Of a DNA stretch of 64,000 bases, positions 47,420-58,197 are shown piece by piece (position 1 is the stretch's first letter; the number at the start of each line of letters is the position of its first letter). This DNA comes from Saussurea involucrata (lineage: Eukaryota; Streptophyta; Magnoliopsida; Asterales; Asteraceae): the NCBI GenBank assembly GCA_033807775.1, contig CM066317.1:32553870-32617869 (forward strand), given 5' to 3'. The notes under the pieces were generated by a model. That model ran no database searches, was not told the DNA's origin, and worked only from the letters and a program-made list of their open reading frames with translations. The translations under genes were made by a program, and so were the position numbers.

Positions 47420-49320
47420 GGCCATCCGTAGCCCAGCGGCTTCGGGCCCGGGTTCGGAGGGCGGGTTGGCGGGCTCTGGGTACGACTTCGGCGGGTTCAC
47501 GCGGGTACGGGTGGCGGGTAAGGGGCTCGGGTTCCCCAGCCCGCATACCCGACGAGTTTATTTTTTTTTTTTTATAATTTTTTAATTCAAACGGCTATAA
47601 TTCAAACGGCCATATTTTTTTTTTATCAATTTTTTATTTTCCAATTTAAACCCTATAAATCATCCTCAAATCTCATTCATTTTTCACACCAAAATTTAAA
47701 CACTCATCTCAATCCTTAAATATTTTCTTTCATTTCTTTCAATCCGATATAAACTTTATGGATTCGCCACCCGTTTCATCGTCCGGTTCTTCATCATCCA
47801 TTGACACCGACGAGGAATTCGGTCAACTATTAAATCGTTATGCAGATTTGTTGCAACAAGCTGTAGCCTCATCGTCAAGAAGACCGAGGTCCAGGAACAT
47901 AGAAAGAGGTCGGGTAGATGCTAACGACCGGCTTTTGCAGGACTACTTTGGCGAAAACCCGGTGTATACTTCGTATTTGTTTAGACGGCGGTTTAGGATG
48001 AGCAGGCAACTATTCGAACGGATAGTTCAAGATTTATCGGGAGTGTATCCGTATTTTACACAACGGATTGACGGACTCGGGTTACAAGGTTTCTCTCCGA
48101 TACAAAAGTGTGTATCCGCTGTTCGACAATTGGCGTATGGAGTAGCTTCCGACGCACTTGACGAGTACTTGAGGATGGGAGAGAAAACGTCACGAGATTG
48201 TCTGCACACTTTCTGCACAGGTATTATTGAACTCTATGGTGGAAAATATTTACGCAAGCCTACTTACGATGATATTCAGAAGTTGTACCACAAGCATGAA
48301 GCTAAACACGGATTTCCCGGCATGCTCGGCAGCATAGACTGTACTCATTGGTCGTGGGCAAATTGTCCGAACGCATGGCGAGGTCAATTCATGAGAGGTG
48401 ATCATGAACATCCGACAATCATGCTAGAAGCGGTGGCCTCCCAAGATCTATGGTTCTGGCACGCATTCTTTGGTGTTGCCGGTTCCAACAACGACATCAA
48501 TGTTCTCAATCAATCGCCCATCCTCAACGATGTCTACGACGGAAAAGCACCCGAGTGCCCTTTTGAGGTTAATGGAGTCACCTACAAGAACGGATATTAT
48601 CTAACGGATGGGATATACCCGGAATGGGCAACTTTTGTAAAAGCGTTTACGTGCCCAAATGATGCTAAACGAATAAAGTTCAAGGCCGCACAAGAATCGG
48701 CACGTAAAGATGTTGAACGAGCTTTTGGCGTGCTTAAACAACGTTGGCATATACTTAAGTACCCGACACGCGGATGGCATAAGAATAAATTGGCGAATAT
48801 TATGTACGCTTGTCTCATATTACACAATATGATACTCGAAGACGAAGGTCATGCCATTTGTGCCGATGGAAACGCCGTGGTAGCGGATGAAACACAAATC
48901 ACTGAGGCACAACGCGCAACAAATGTTCGAGAAGTCAAAAACCGAGAGACTCATAATAACCTTCGGTCGGATTTGGTCGAACATATTTGGCATATCCGAC
49001 TACCCAACAACGACGACGAGTAGATTTTTAATATTTTGTAATTTTTAATTTTATTTTGTAATTTTTAATTTTATTTTGTAATTTTATTTTTATTTTGTAA
49101 TTTTTAATTTTATTTTGTAATTTTATTTTTATTTTTATGAATGTTATGATTTTTTATTAAAAAATTAGATGATGTGGCATGAGGGTTCAAAAGGTTCAAA
49201 AGGTTGGGGTACGGGATTAGAGGGTTCAAAAGGTTGAAGAGGGTTCAAAGTGGAAAACTGATGTGGAGCTGATGTGGCACTGAGGGTTCAAAAGGTTTGA
49301 ACCCTGGGGTACGGAAGGCC
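47420..49320 (+). mobile_element. PIF/Harbinger element, 1.9 kb, with intact nuclease
   Basis: Imperfect ends GGCCATCCGTAGCCCAG and, inverted, GGCCTTCCGTACCCCAG are flanked by TAA on both sides (47417-47419, 49321-49323), the Harbinger target duplication. The left subterminal region is very GC-rich (cgggttcgg words). The right one has about five copies of gggttcaaaaggtt. Only one gene is present; the Myb-like partner that many Harbinger elements carry is not seen. Confidence 0.88.
47758..49023 (+). CDS. PIF/Harbinger DDE transposase (nuclease), 421 aa, intact
   Basis: A single uninterrupted frame starts at ATG 47758 (context TTTATGGATTC) and stops at TAG 49021-49023. The Ser-rich N-terminus is followed by a helix-turn-helix-like region (RRFRMSRQLFERIVQ, then GFSPIQKCVSAVRQLAYG) near residues 80-145. 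The catalytic core has D in GSIDCTHWSW (~194), D in YLTDGIYPEW (~282) and E in DVERAFGVLKQRW (~324), the HARBI1/plant transposon protein pattern. The size is usual for the family. The nuclease normally works with a Myb/SANT partner for nuclear import and end binding; none is encoded here. Completeness and intact ends suggest a recent insertion. Confidence 0.92.
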   Translation: MDSPPVSSSGSSSSIDTDEEFGQLLNRYADLLQQAVASSSRRPRSRNIERGRVDANDRLLQDYFGENPVYTSYLFRRRFRMSRQLFERIVQDLSGVYPYFTQRIDGLGLQGFSPIQKCVSAVRQLAYGVASDALDEYLRMGEKTSRDCLHTFCTGIIELYGGKYLRKPTYDDIQKLYHKHEAKHGFPGMLGSIDCTHWSWANCPNAWRGQFMRGDHEHPTIMLEAVASQDLWFWHAFFGVAGSNNDINVLNQSPILNDVYDGKAPECPFEVNGVTYKNGYYLTDGIYPEWATFVKAFTCPNDAKRIKFKAAQESARKDVERAFGVLKQRWHILKYPTRGWHKNKLANIMYACLILHNMILEDEGHAICADGNAVVADETQITEAQRATNVREVKNRETHNNLRSDLVEHIWHIRLPNNDDE

Positions 49321-49323
49321 TAA

Positions 49324-49392
49324 CATTCCACCAATAAAAAAATCTTGAAATAAAATATTTAAAAACATTAATATTTTATTAAACATATATAT
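49324..49392. other. short AT-rich spacer
   Basis: Nothing recognisable between two elements. Confidence 0.5.
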
Positions 49393-50363
49393 AGGGGAGG
49401 TTTCTTTTATTAATATTTCTAAAATCGTTTTTAATTAGGCAATTACCTAAATTAATGGGATTTGTTAACATCCAATCAAAATGAACCGAATATTTTTATG
49501 TTTATCGTTCAATATCATTTTCTTCCTCATCTGGGTAAATTCCATACGCCAAGAACATGCTGGAAGTTCACGCACACATCAAGAAGATGATGGTTCGATT
49601 ATTTATCGTTCAAAATCATTAGGACAAAAACCCAGAAAAAGAAATGAATCCATGAAATCTTTCAACCCATAAATCTTGAATCATGAAAATCATGGAATCT
49701 TTCAACCTAGAATCATGAATCCATGAACTCTTTCAACCCATAAATCTTCAACCCATGAAATCTTTCAACCCATAAATCATGAATCCATGGAATCTTCAAC
49801 CCAGAAAATCTTCATGAACACAAAATCATGAATCCAGCGGTGGACAGCGGCGGTGGCGGTGGACAGCGGCGGTGGTGGTGGTGGTGCTTGTGGTGGACAG
49901 CAGCGGCGGCGGTGGTGACTGTGGTGGACAGCGGCGGTGATGGTGCTTGTGCTGGACAACGGCGGTGGTGGTGGTGGTGGTGGTGCTTGTGGTGGACAGC
50001 GGCGGTGGTGGTGGTGCTTGTTGCCGGCGGCGATAGAGAAGAGAGTGAAATCTATGGATGGTTTTTTGGTAGAGGAGAGAGAGAAATCATGAAAGTTCCA
50101 GAGGGTTTTTTGGTAGAGGATAGAGAGAGAGAAATGGATGGATCCGTGATTTATGGAGAGAGAGAGAGAAAGGGATTAAATGAATAAGTTTTTTTTACCA
50201 ATATACCCTTGCACATGGGGTTTTATTACGAAATTAATTCATTAAACACCACTAATTACCATAATTGCCACTAATCTAATCTAGACCCTTGATCAATTTA
50301 ATGGATGGTAATTAAGGTGATTCTAGAGTTTCTAACAATGTAATGGTTTGTAAAAAATACCAC

Positions 50364-50367
<4 letters not shown>
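49393..50367. mobile_element. possible inverted-end element, class unclear
   Basis: Left end AGGGGAGGTTTCTTTTATTA; right end, inverted, AGGGGTGGTATTTTTTACAA. Both abut TATATA tracts that would hide a target duplication. Inside are repeats of aatcatgaatccatga and a GGT/GGC-rich tract, with no transposase frame. Confidence 0.4.
49840..50028 (+). repeat. GGT/GGC-rich low-complexity tract
   Basis: Irregular repeats of ggtggacagcggcggtggtgg. The open frame over it is a by-product of the repeat. Confidence 0.85.
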
Positions 50368-50407
<40 letters not shown>

Positions 50408-50760
50408 TTAATAATATAAGTAATGATTTGATGTAAAACATAATAAAACATACATAAATATGTTGGATAAGTGTATTAAAGAAATAAGTTATTTATTATT
50501 TATCATTATAATATATATTTTCAAATGATAATTACTTTTTTTAAAATAATTTAATAGTAAATAAAATATATTATTTAAATGCGGGGTTTAAATATTTGGT
50601 GGTTTTTTAAAGTGTGGTTGAAGTTGAGTTTTTTTTTGTGTGTAAATGGGTCCACCAAAGGTGTTTCTTTTAGCGTCAAGGTTGGAGATGGTCTAAATAT
50701 ATCTTTGCATGTTGCTTAAGAAAATTACGTTCGTAATTAATCTTTGGATTCTTTCTGTAG
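50368..50760. other. AT-rich non-coding region upstream of the GH1 fragment
   Basis: A TA microsatellite, then AT-rich DNA. No N-terminal GH1 exons were found here. Confidence 0.55.
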
Positions 50761-50960
50761 CCTAAACAAGGTGGATCGATAGGGCTCGTTATGCATTGTT
50801 ACATGTTTGAACCGCTAACAGACAGTGAGCTTGATCGCAACGCTGCCAAGAGGGGCTTGGCTTTTAATATTGGCTGGTGATTAATGCTCTTGAACGTCTT
50901 ATATACCTTAGTTATATAATATCTTCCATTCAACTTCTTACAATAAAAAACAGGTCACTT

Positions 50961-51082
50961 ACCAAAGGGCCTTGGCCTAACGATATCTGAATCTTTGGCC
51001 TCCTAGGAGGTCAGAGGTTCAAACCTCACTAAAGGTTGAATTTATTTGTTCATTTGCCGCATATAAATATTATATACTCCAA
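50961..51082 (+). mobile_element. tRNA-derived SINE in a GH1 intron
   Basis: A 122-bp insert is flanked by the perfect 16-bp duplication aaaaaacaggtcactt (50945-50960 and 51083-51098). It contains a Pol III box B GAGGTTCAAACCTC and a box A-like TGGCCTAACG, and ends in an A-rich tail. The duplication copied the intron acceptor ...aaacag|gtcactt, so two acceptors now exist. Confidence 0.75.
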
Positions 51083-51489
51083 AAAAAACAGGTCACTTGA
51101 TCCCGTTATGTTTGGAGAATACCCCGAAGAAATGCGCAAATACCTCGGAACCAAATTACCAAGTTTCTCGACAACCGAAAAGAATTTTTTGAAGAACAGT
51201 AGTGATTTTATTGGCATCAACCATTATTCGACTACGTATACCAAGGATTGTACCAACTCTAGTTGCTCTCCATTTGCAAATCGTGCAATCCGAGGTTTTC
51301 TAGAGATGGTTGAAGAGCGTGACGGCGTGCCGATTGGCGAACCGACCAAGGTAAAAGGATTGCCGGTTGTTCCTAGAGGCATGGGGGAGATTGTCAACTA
51401 TCTCAAGATTCGGTACCATAATAAACCCATGTTTATTACTGAAAACGGTAAGTTTCACGATTATCGAATTGAACAAATTACGAATATGA

Positions 51490-51847
51490 GAGCATCTCCA
51501 ACAACTTTGCTAAAATAGAAAAAATGGGTTTTGTTGTGTATTCTTCTCCAACAACTTTGCTATCTCGTTCTCTATAATAGAGAAAACTTGAAAAAAAATC
51601 AAGTTTAGAGAATTTTTTAAAAATTGATGGTATTCAATCCCACCAATGAGATTGAACTTTTATAATTTTATATTAAGTATTTTTAAAGTGCATTGGAAAG
51701 ATAAATTAGAGAATATTATATTAACGTAAGTTGTGTTAAAATCTCTAAAATAGATAACCTGTGGAGATGAATGGAACTATTTTTAGAGATTTTAACTTTT
51801 GATTCTCTATTTTACGAAAAATTATAAAAAACTTGTTGGAGATGCTC
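51490..51847. mobile_element. Harbinger/Tourist-type MITE in a GH1 intron
   Basis: Ends GAGCATCTCCAACAA...TTGTTGGAGATGCTC with 3-bp flanks TGA on each side. 358 bp, non-coding. Confidence 0.8.
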
Positions 51848-52274
51848 TGATATTGATCATGCCCTCATTTTTGTATCTATGTTGCAGGGTATTCTTCTCC
51901 CCACGTGCCGGGGGCAGGAATCAAAGAGCTCGTGAATGACGTCAAACGAGTTAAATTTCACGAAGCGTACCTTGCTTCTCTAGCCAAGTCTATCAGGTCC
52001 ACTCTACGATTGATCTTTCATTTGACTTTTTATGAACGAAAAATTTGTGGTATTTCTTATTTGAAGAACTTAATTGTTGTTATTGAACGACAGAGGGGGA
52101 GCGGATGTACGCGGATATTTTGTATGGTCGTTGATGGATAATTACGAATGGTTGCAAGGTTACGACGTGAAGTTCGGGTTATTCTACGTTGATCGTCCAA
52201 CGCTTACTCGGGTGCCGAAGCTTTCTGCCAAATGGTACAAGAATTTCTTGAAAAACAACAGTGATGTTAATTAG

Positions 52275-53219
52275 TGAAGGAGCATTGGACCATTTAAAAA
52301 GGTTGCTATGATGCTAGAAAATGCAAATTGATAAAAGAAATTAATGCAAAAAAAATGTATTATTTTGGGCTTTTATCTCTCATGCATAAGTTATTATTTC
52401 AAGTTATATGTAAATTTGAAGTTATTCGTTAATTTCGATTCCACCAGTTATATATCGGAATGACTTTGTTTTACATTAAAAAACATTCAGGGGTAATATA
52501 GTCATTTTAACGGTTTAGTCCAATCCAGTTCTAGTCCTATCAAACATAGGATAGACAATTAGTCTCGTCCTGTCCAGTTATGTCCCATCCCATACAGTCT
52601 ACATACCATACGCTACCTATAGGTCGTTACTGTTAGAGAGAAACAGAGCAAGAGAAAGAATTTACTGTAGAGTGTAGAAGCCAGAATGCTTTATTATGAA
52701 AAAATAAGGGCTTTAAATTGGCCTATAAAAAGTGGTTTATTTAACAAGCTTATAAGGGGGAGCTTATTCAAAAAGACAAGTTTTTTACGCATGCGTTTAT
52801 AAAAAGCCCTCCAAACAAAAGTCTTTCCAACAGATTAATCCACAGAGACAATTTTATCTATATAAATGGAAAACCAACCAAACCTCCAAAAACTATTGAA
52901 GAAAAAAGATTCAAAACCTTATTCAGAATCCAAGATAGGCATCATACAAGTTTCAGTGGTCATTGCTGAGTACAAAAAACTGCATTCAATCTTACATTGC
53001 AAAAGAAATACAACTATGGAATTTATCGACATCAAGGAATCACAATCTGTATTTTCAAACAACTACTTCAAACAGAAACTGGTTTCTGGTGGCTCGATTC
53101 AAATTTGATCCAATCTGCACTATGTGCTGACCTGCAGGGGTACACCATGGTAACCGCTTGCCCCAAGATCATAACGAACCATGAAAATTAGACAAAACCA
53201 ACCAGCTCCACAAGTGGCA
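52275..53219. other. intergenic region between GH1 fragment and LST8 (convergent 3' ends)
   Basis: Holds both 3' untranslated regions. Short stretches look transposon-like (around 52440-52620 and 52700-52820) but no ends or target duplications could be fixed. No credible gene. Confidence 0.5.
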
Positions 53220-53352
53220 TCAGGCGGCGGTGGTTTCAGCACCATCATGGAGAGCACAGCACACGGTGGCTTTATGATGTCCTTGATAAACTCTAATATC
53301 TTCACCAGTAGACATCGACCAAAGCCTGGCTGTTGTATCAGAAGAAGCTGAA

Positions 53353-53390
<38 letters not shown>

Positions 53391-55245
53391 GAGGCAAGGA
53401 CTAAGGGGTTGTTTGTTTACCTCTTAATAGTTCCATTAAGAGGCAATGTCTGAATCGTTAAGAGGTGGATCTTGTTTGGCAAAACAAAGTCTGCCTGTTA
53501 ATGGTTTTGTATCTTGGGCCTCCCTTAACCATTCAGACCCCTAATTTCATTCTGAACAATTACCAAACAACCATATTTCATTTTGCACTATATCATAAGA
53601 GCCTCTTAATCATTCCGACCACCTAATCGAATTCAAACTTCCAAACAGCCCCTAACATATGTAACGAAACTTTGTTGCATTTTTCCCTAGAAATAGTGAT
53701 AAAGATGATAAAGTTTACGTGATTAGAGTCAGATACCTGTGATGAGATAAGCACCGTCGACAGAGAACACGCAATCCCACACCCAACGTTGATGTCCTAA
53801 AACACGCAACATATCATACATTGTTCGAAACCAAGACAAGCCCTGAAACTTAATAAAATACTCGCACGTAAAAGTAACATACCAACGAGAGTTTTCTCCA
53901 AGGTGAAACCATCTACATTCCATATCTTGACTGTACTATCAGAAGATGCGGTAGCCAGATACCTATTTCAACAATCATTAAACAACTTAATCAGTCCAAA
54001 ATCGAAAATTGAACCTGAACACCCCCCCCCCCCCCCAATGAAAGGAATGAAAGAAGTCTAAAATCTAACCGTTGAGGCTCACAAAACTCGGGTGAAAGAA
54101 GACATTTAAGGATATAACCATCATGAGCTTGTAGCTTGTGAAGTGGCTCAAAGTTGGTCATTGTCTGTAATGCAACATGATTATGATGAGTATGCTTCTG
54201 GTCAAGAGAAAATTCGGTTGACTAAAATGGCACAGAAGATGATTATACCTGGGTCCCACGCAACAACCTCCAAACGTAGCATGTTCCTCGGTTATTTGCA
54301 GCAACTACCAAACTTCCATCCCACATCACCGTTAACGATCTCACTGCTGTATCAACCTCTGGCACCTGAGTTCAACCCATAAACTTGTTACACATTTACA
54401 CTTCTTTATTAACTGAATGACAATTTCACCCTTAATGATTGAGGCAAACCTTCAAAAGAAGATATTTTCATATGATTTTTTGTCAACATTGGAGTCACAC
54501 ACACGTAAGTCATAGGCATCTCTACTTCTAGAAATGAAAAATGCAATTGTGAAAATACGGAAAATCATTGCATACCAGCTCGCAGCTGCACGAGTTTGCA
54601 GTCAAGTCCCATACACGAATATTGCCATTTTGGTCACCAGATATCAACTCGGTCTGCAGAGCCAACAACAAAAGACCCAAAAAGAACATTAGCGAAGTAA
54701 CAAGTGGTACGTTCGGGTAGGGTTTAGGTGTGAACCACAAAGCAAATGGTCCTAGCTCGGTTCCATCATATATATATATATATATATATACATATATCAC
54801 AGTATGAAAGTTACGAGTTTAGTCAAAACTAACGGAGCCAAAAGTAAACGTAATTTGGGAAGGAATATGACACCTGATTTGGATGTAAAACAACAGTGTT
54901 AACAGCAGCACGGCTTTCGTATTCTCGCTGGCACCCTGGTGCCCTGATGCCATTTCAAGAGGAAGATCAAGATATCTAAACTTTGGAAGAAGAAGAAGAA
55001 AGACGTGATTGTTACCAATAACATGAACCTTGACTGACCTCAAATCCCAAATCTTTACGGTTCCATCTTCAGAACCTGAGTACATCCATTTTCCATCGCA
55101 TTGGAAACCCACAGCCATCACATTATTCGTGTGTGAATCATAGCTCATCACCTATGAATCGTGACAAAGAAATGATATCACATTAGCCCAAACATATATA
55201 TATATATATGCATATATGTGTGTGTATTGAAATAGAGACAGATAG

Positions 55246-55280
<35 letters not shown>

Positions 55281-55995
55281 CCGGCTGAGGGCTGGTAGAG
55301 TTGACATCAAATAGCCGAATGTGGGGATTCCCTGCAGCAGCTAGGAATCTCTTATCTGGAGTTATCTCAAGCCGATTAACTTGCTGTACAAAACAAGGTT
55401 AATTCAGATATCAAAAGTACATATATACGAAAAAGCATGATATCAGTTAGAAGTTGCATTCCAGTTTAGCGCAGAAATCAGATGACAAAAAGATACTTCC
55501 CAGTCCCAAAAAAATTGCATCATTTTCTTTAATGAGAAGTTTCCATGGTAACTTTACCTATTTGCCCATTATCATCATGATAGAGACACACATATGCTTT
55601 ACATTTGTGTAAAACTTCTGGAGTCCCGTGACAATAGCTAGCTACTTCCATTTTGGGGGATCTCATATAAATTCCAACATCTAAAGTTTTCATACTACAA
55701 AAAATTACCTATTTGTCCTTTATCATCATTACAAAAAATTTGATGATGTATCCATACAATTCCTTTTTTCTCGTTATTAGATAGTATTTTAGATATTAAT
55801 CAAGCAATCCAACACTTACAAATGTAGCCATCTATGTCAAGATTAGAACACGAAAAGAAACACAAAACATATGATTAGGGAACTTACAGATTCTGGGTAC
55901 TGAATGGTGCGATAACACCGCCCACTTTTAGCCTCCCAGAACCTAATGGTGTGATCATAGCTTGCAGTTGCTAAAATAACAGAAGGTTGAGTCAT
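53220..55995 (-). CDS. LST8: LST8-type WD40 protein (TOR complex subunit), 10 coding exons
   Basis: Coding exons on the - strand: 55995-55888 (MTQPSVILATASYDHTIRFW), 55383-55282, 55151-55039 (KWMYSGSEDGTVKIWDL), 54943-54874, 54653-54576 (TELISGDQNGNIRVWDL), 54365-54249, 54164-54070, 53962-53883, 53796-53737 (GHQRWVWDCVFSVDG) and 53347-53220 (GHHKATVCCALHDG, TGA). All borders are GT-AG with consistent phases and the exons sum to 951 bp, 316 aa, the usual size. Seven WD40 repeats fill the whole protein, forming one beta-propeller. LST8 binds the kinase domain of TOR and stabilises TORC1 in nutrient signalling. The exon structure is uninterrupted, so it is probably functional. The stretch LLSPEFCEPQRYLATASSD departs from the expected LSPxxKYLATASSD and may mean exon 7 ends earlier than chosen. 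Confidence 0.92.
53356..53387. repeat. 32-base G homopolymer in the last LST8 intron
   Basis: On the gene's strand it is a C-run ending eight bases before exon 10, i.e. the polypyrimidine tract of the acceptor. Confidence 0.95.
53405..53652. mobile_element. Tourist-like MITE in the last LST8 intron
   Basis: Ends GGGGTTGTTTG...CAAACAGCCCC with TAA flanks on both sides (53402-53404, 53653-53655). 248 bp, no coding capacity. Confidence 0.8.
54022..54036. repeat. 15-base C homopolymer in an LST8 intron
   Basis: Between exons 7 and 8. Likely length-variable. Confidence 0.9.
55384..55887 (-). other. LST8 intron 1, AT-rich
   Basis: 504 bases with GTAAGT donor and TTTTGTACAG acceptor. Nothing else recognised. 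Confidence 0.75.
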
Positions 55996-56005
55996 AGTTT
56001 GTCTC

Positions 56006-56563
56006 CTGATAAACATCAAACAAGAACATTAGTAATCTAAACATAAAAAGTAGATATACTTGCACAACAATATGCAGAAAAAAAATGCCCAAAATAAAAC
56101 TAACGCAATCACTGCAATACCAAGTACACTCTTCAACTATAGATACTAGTTGGATTGATATCGGTTTAGTTATAGCTTATTCAATAAATCTAATCATGGG
56201 TAATTTAGAGAATAATAATCTCCAAAAGATATGGAAGGAAAATAAGATCAATACTACGACCCTTAACAATCAATACTTTCAAACTATATACTTTAAACCT
56301 TACTTAAATACCAAAGAAACTAGTCCACTGACTATATCAATACATATTTTGGTTCAGGCATTTTATCAAACAGTTAGTGAGCATTATAAACTGTCACAAA
56401 AGCACGATCAGCATCGCGAAGCATAGAATTAGAAGCTGTTGAAACCCAAACTGCACACCATAAACCCATAGTACGAGCGCACCAGCAAGAAAAAAGAATC
56501 ACATCAAGAAAATTTCAGGGTTTTCAGAAGATGAATTCAATCGTAACAAAATCGTTGACATAC
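56006..56563 (-). other. probable LST8 5'-UTR intron
   Basis: Donor GGACAG|GTATGTC at 56563 and acceptor GTTTATCAG|GAGAC ending at 56006, ten bases before the ATG. The leader exon would run from 56564 rightwards towards about 56.65 kb. Confidence 0.6.
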
Positions 56564-57133
56564 CTGTCCGTGTTTTGCAGACGGACTCGACAACAGCAAA
56601 TTACGAAGATCGTTTAGAATCTATTCACAAGGGTGCTGGTGAAACTTTCAAATTTCATTTCTTCATCCAAAGGAATAACAAGAAATAGAAGATTCTTGAT
56701 TTTGCAGAAATGGGGTTAGTGGGGATCAGCATATTGCATCCATGTGAATACTTCATGTCATCCTTGAAACGAAAGCGAGTTCAAAAGAGGTGATTGTGGC
56801 GAGAAGTGTAGCAGAAAGAAACGAAGAAGGTGAACCAGAGAGAAGGGTTTGAGCTGCTGAAAGTACCAGTAATATGAACGAGTCCGATTATTATTGCGAC
56901 ATACCTTCTTTTTCTAGTTTCTAGGTCTATTTCTTGCCTCTTGGAATCAAAGAATCTTCGGGGTTTCATCATGAAATATTTGTGTTTTAAATGGTTTTAT
57001 TATTCGAAGGTTTTAAATTGTTCCTTGCTGTTTTCAATACATCTACCGGAAAAATGAGGCGTGGAAGTTTATGTCGAGAATCGTGTTAGAAGTTGAGATG
57101 AGGCCAGAATTGTGATCTAAATTCTCATTGCTT
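56564..57133 (-). other. LST8 leader exon and promoter region
   Basis: Leader-like sequence rich in GA words to about 56.85 kb, then AT-rich upstream DNA. No clear TATA box was chosen. Confidence 0.4.
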
Positions 57134-57136
57134 TTA

Positions 57137-57477
57137 GAGCATCTCTAATGCAAGATTCTTACAAGTAAGAAGTGTAGTTGCTTGTAAGAACTATTATAGT
57201 GTAGAGTTCAACCTAAACTCCTCTAAGTTCTTAAATAAGAACTTTGGTTCTTAATGTTTGGTGTAAAGTGATATATTACTAGTTTTTTTTTCTTGACTTT
57301 ATAATCATTAATATTATATAATATTATACATGGGACCTTCAAGAAAAGGTTCTTGTAATAACTACCATTGTAGCATTTTATGTAAGTTCTTGTTTTAATG
57401 AGATGGAATTTGAAAATGAGTTGACAATAAAAAGTGTAAAAAGAAGATTCTTATAAGAACCTCCATTGGAGATGCTC
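57137..57477. mobile_element. Harbinger/Tourist-type MITE upstream of LST8
   Basis: Ends GAGCATCTCTAATGCAAG...CCATTGGAGATGCTC, flanks TTA on both sides (57134-57136, 57478-57480). The arms share cttacaag/cttataag words. 341 bp. Confidence 0.8.
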
Positions 57478-57480
57478 TTA

Positions 57481-58197
57481 ATTTGAAGGTTATCATGAAT
57501 TGCACTTGATACGATCGGGTGTATTTAGATGGATCTCATCCTAATATGCATGAGGGACGGACCTTCTCTTGTGCCTATGGTGACACGTGGCATTGTATTA
57601 TTTCTCCGGCGAAATGTGCAATCGTATCATTTTGGGGGGTACTATCGTATTACTTTAGAAGTGCAATCGTACCTCGTAACCACCCTAAATCAACCAAAAA
57701 TATCGAAAAAGTCTCTCGATATCAACCAAAAATACCTCTACTGGTTACATTTAATGCATTTTCGTTTTAAGAATTGATAAAGGCTATATTTGAGTTTACG
57801 ATTTTAATAGCTTTATCATTAACTGTTTGTTCTCACTAAGCATCAAGCCTAACATTTTTTTTAAAAATGACGTGTATATCAAGTCATTCTAGTGGCGGGG
57901 CTCCTCGGGCTTGAGTGGACGGTCAAGTGGCCGGTTATAGCATTTTTTGTTAAGTATAGACATGACGTTCTTTTGGTTTAACAGGAGATTCTTTTGGAAA
58001 AAAGATAGCAACACCCGTCCATAATCTAAGCTAGTTTAGTTTAAATTAGTAGTTTGTTGAAATGTATCTCTTTTATTGTTTTGGATTGTAAACGCCTTAA
58101 TATTCCCCAATTTTTAGGTGACACATTTATATCTAGAATGTCATATTTTACGTTTATTCAAGTTTAAACGTTCCCCTAATTTTTAGGTGTTACAAAC
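57481..58197. other. intergenic AT-rich DNA
   Basis: No gene, repeat or element end recognised. Confidence 0.5.

Larger units (their letters stand above)
50761..52274 (+). pseudogene. GH1 beta-glucosidase, C-terminal exons only
   Basis: Four exons join in frame: 50761-50876 (PKQGGSIG...MFEPLTDSELDRNAAKRG), 51092-51447 (DPVMFGEYPEEMRKYLG...FITENG), 51888-51996 (YSSPHVPG...DVKRVKFHEAYLASL) and 52094-52274 (ADVRGYFVWSLMDNYEWLQGY...to TAG). All have GT-AG borders and matching phases. This is the C-terminal half of a plant family-1 glycoside hydrolase, with the nucleophile motif ITENG and the aglycone-site WSLMDNYEW. The acid/base TFNEP motif and the N-terminal half (signal peptide, first strands) are absent upstream, so it cannot make an active enzyme. 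Family 1 enzymes split beta-glucosides in vacuole, ER or apoplast. The frame is intact, so truncation looks recent. Introns hold a SINE and a MITE. Confidence 0.85.

Noticed and set aside
49828..50187. Gly/Trp-rich 119-codon frame
   Set aside because: By-product of GGT/GGC repeats.
52866..53191. Short + strand frames near the LST8 3' end
   Set aside because: No motif, low-complexity start, and they overlap the LST8 3' untranslated region.
57519..57777. Two overlapping ~80-codon frames
   Set aside because: No recognisable domain, no splice context, and isolated between a MITE and an LTR.
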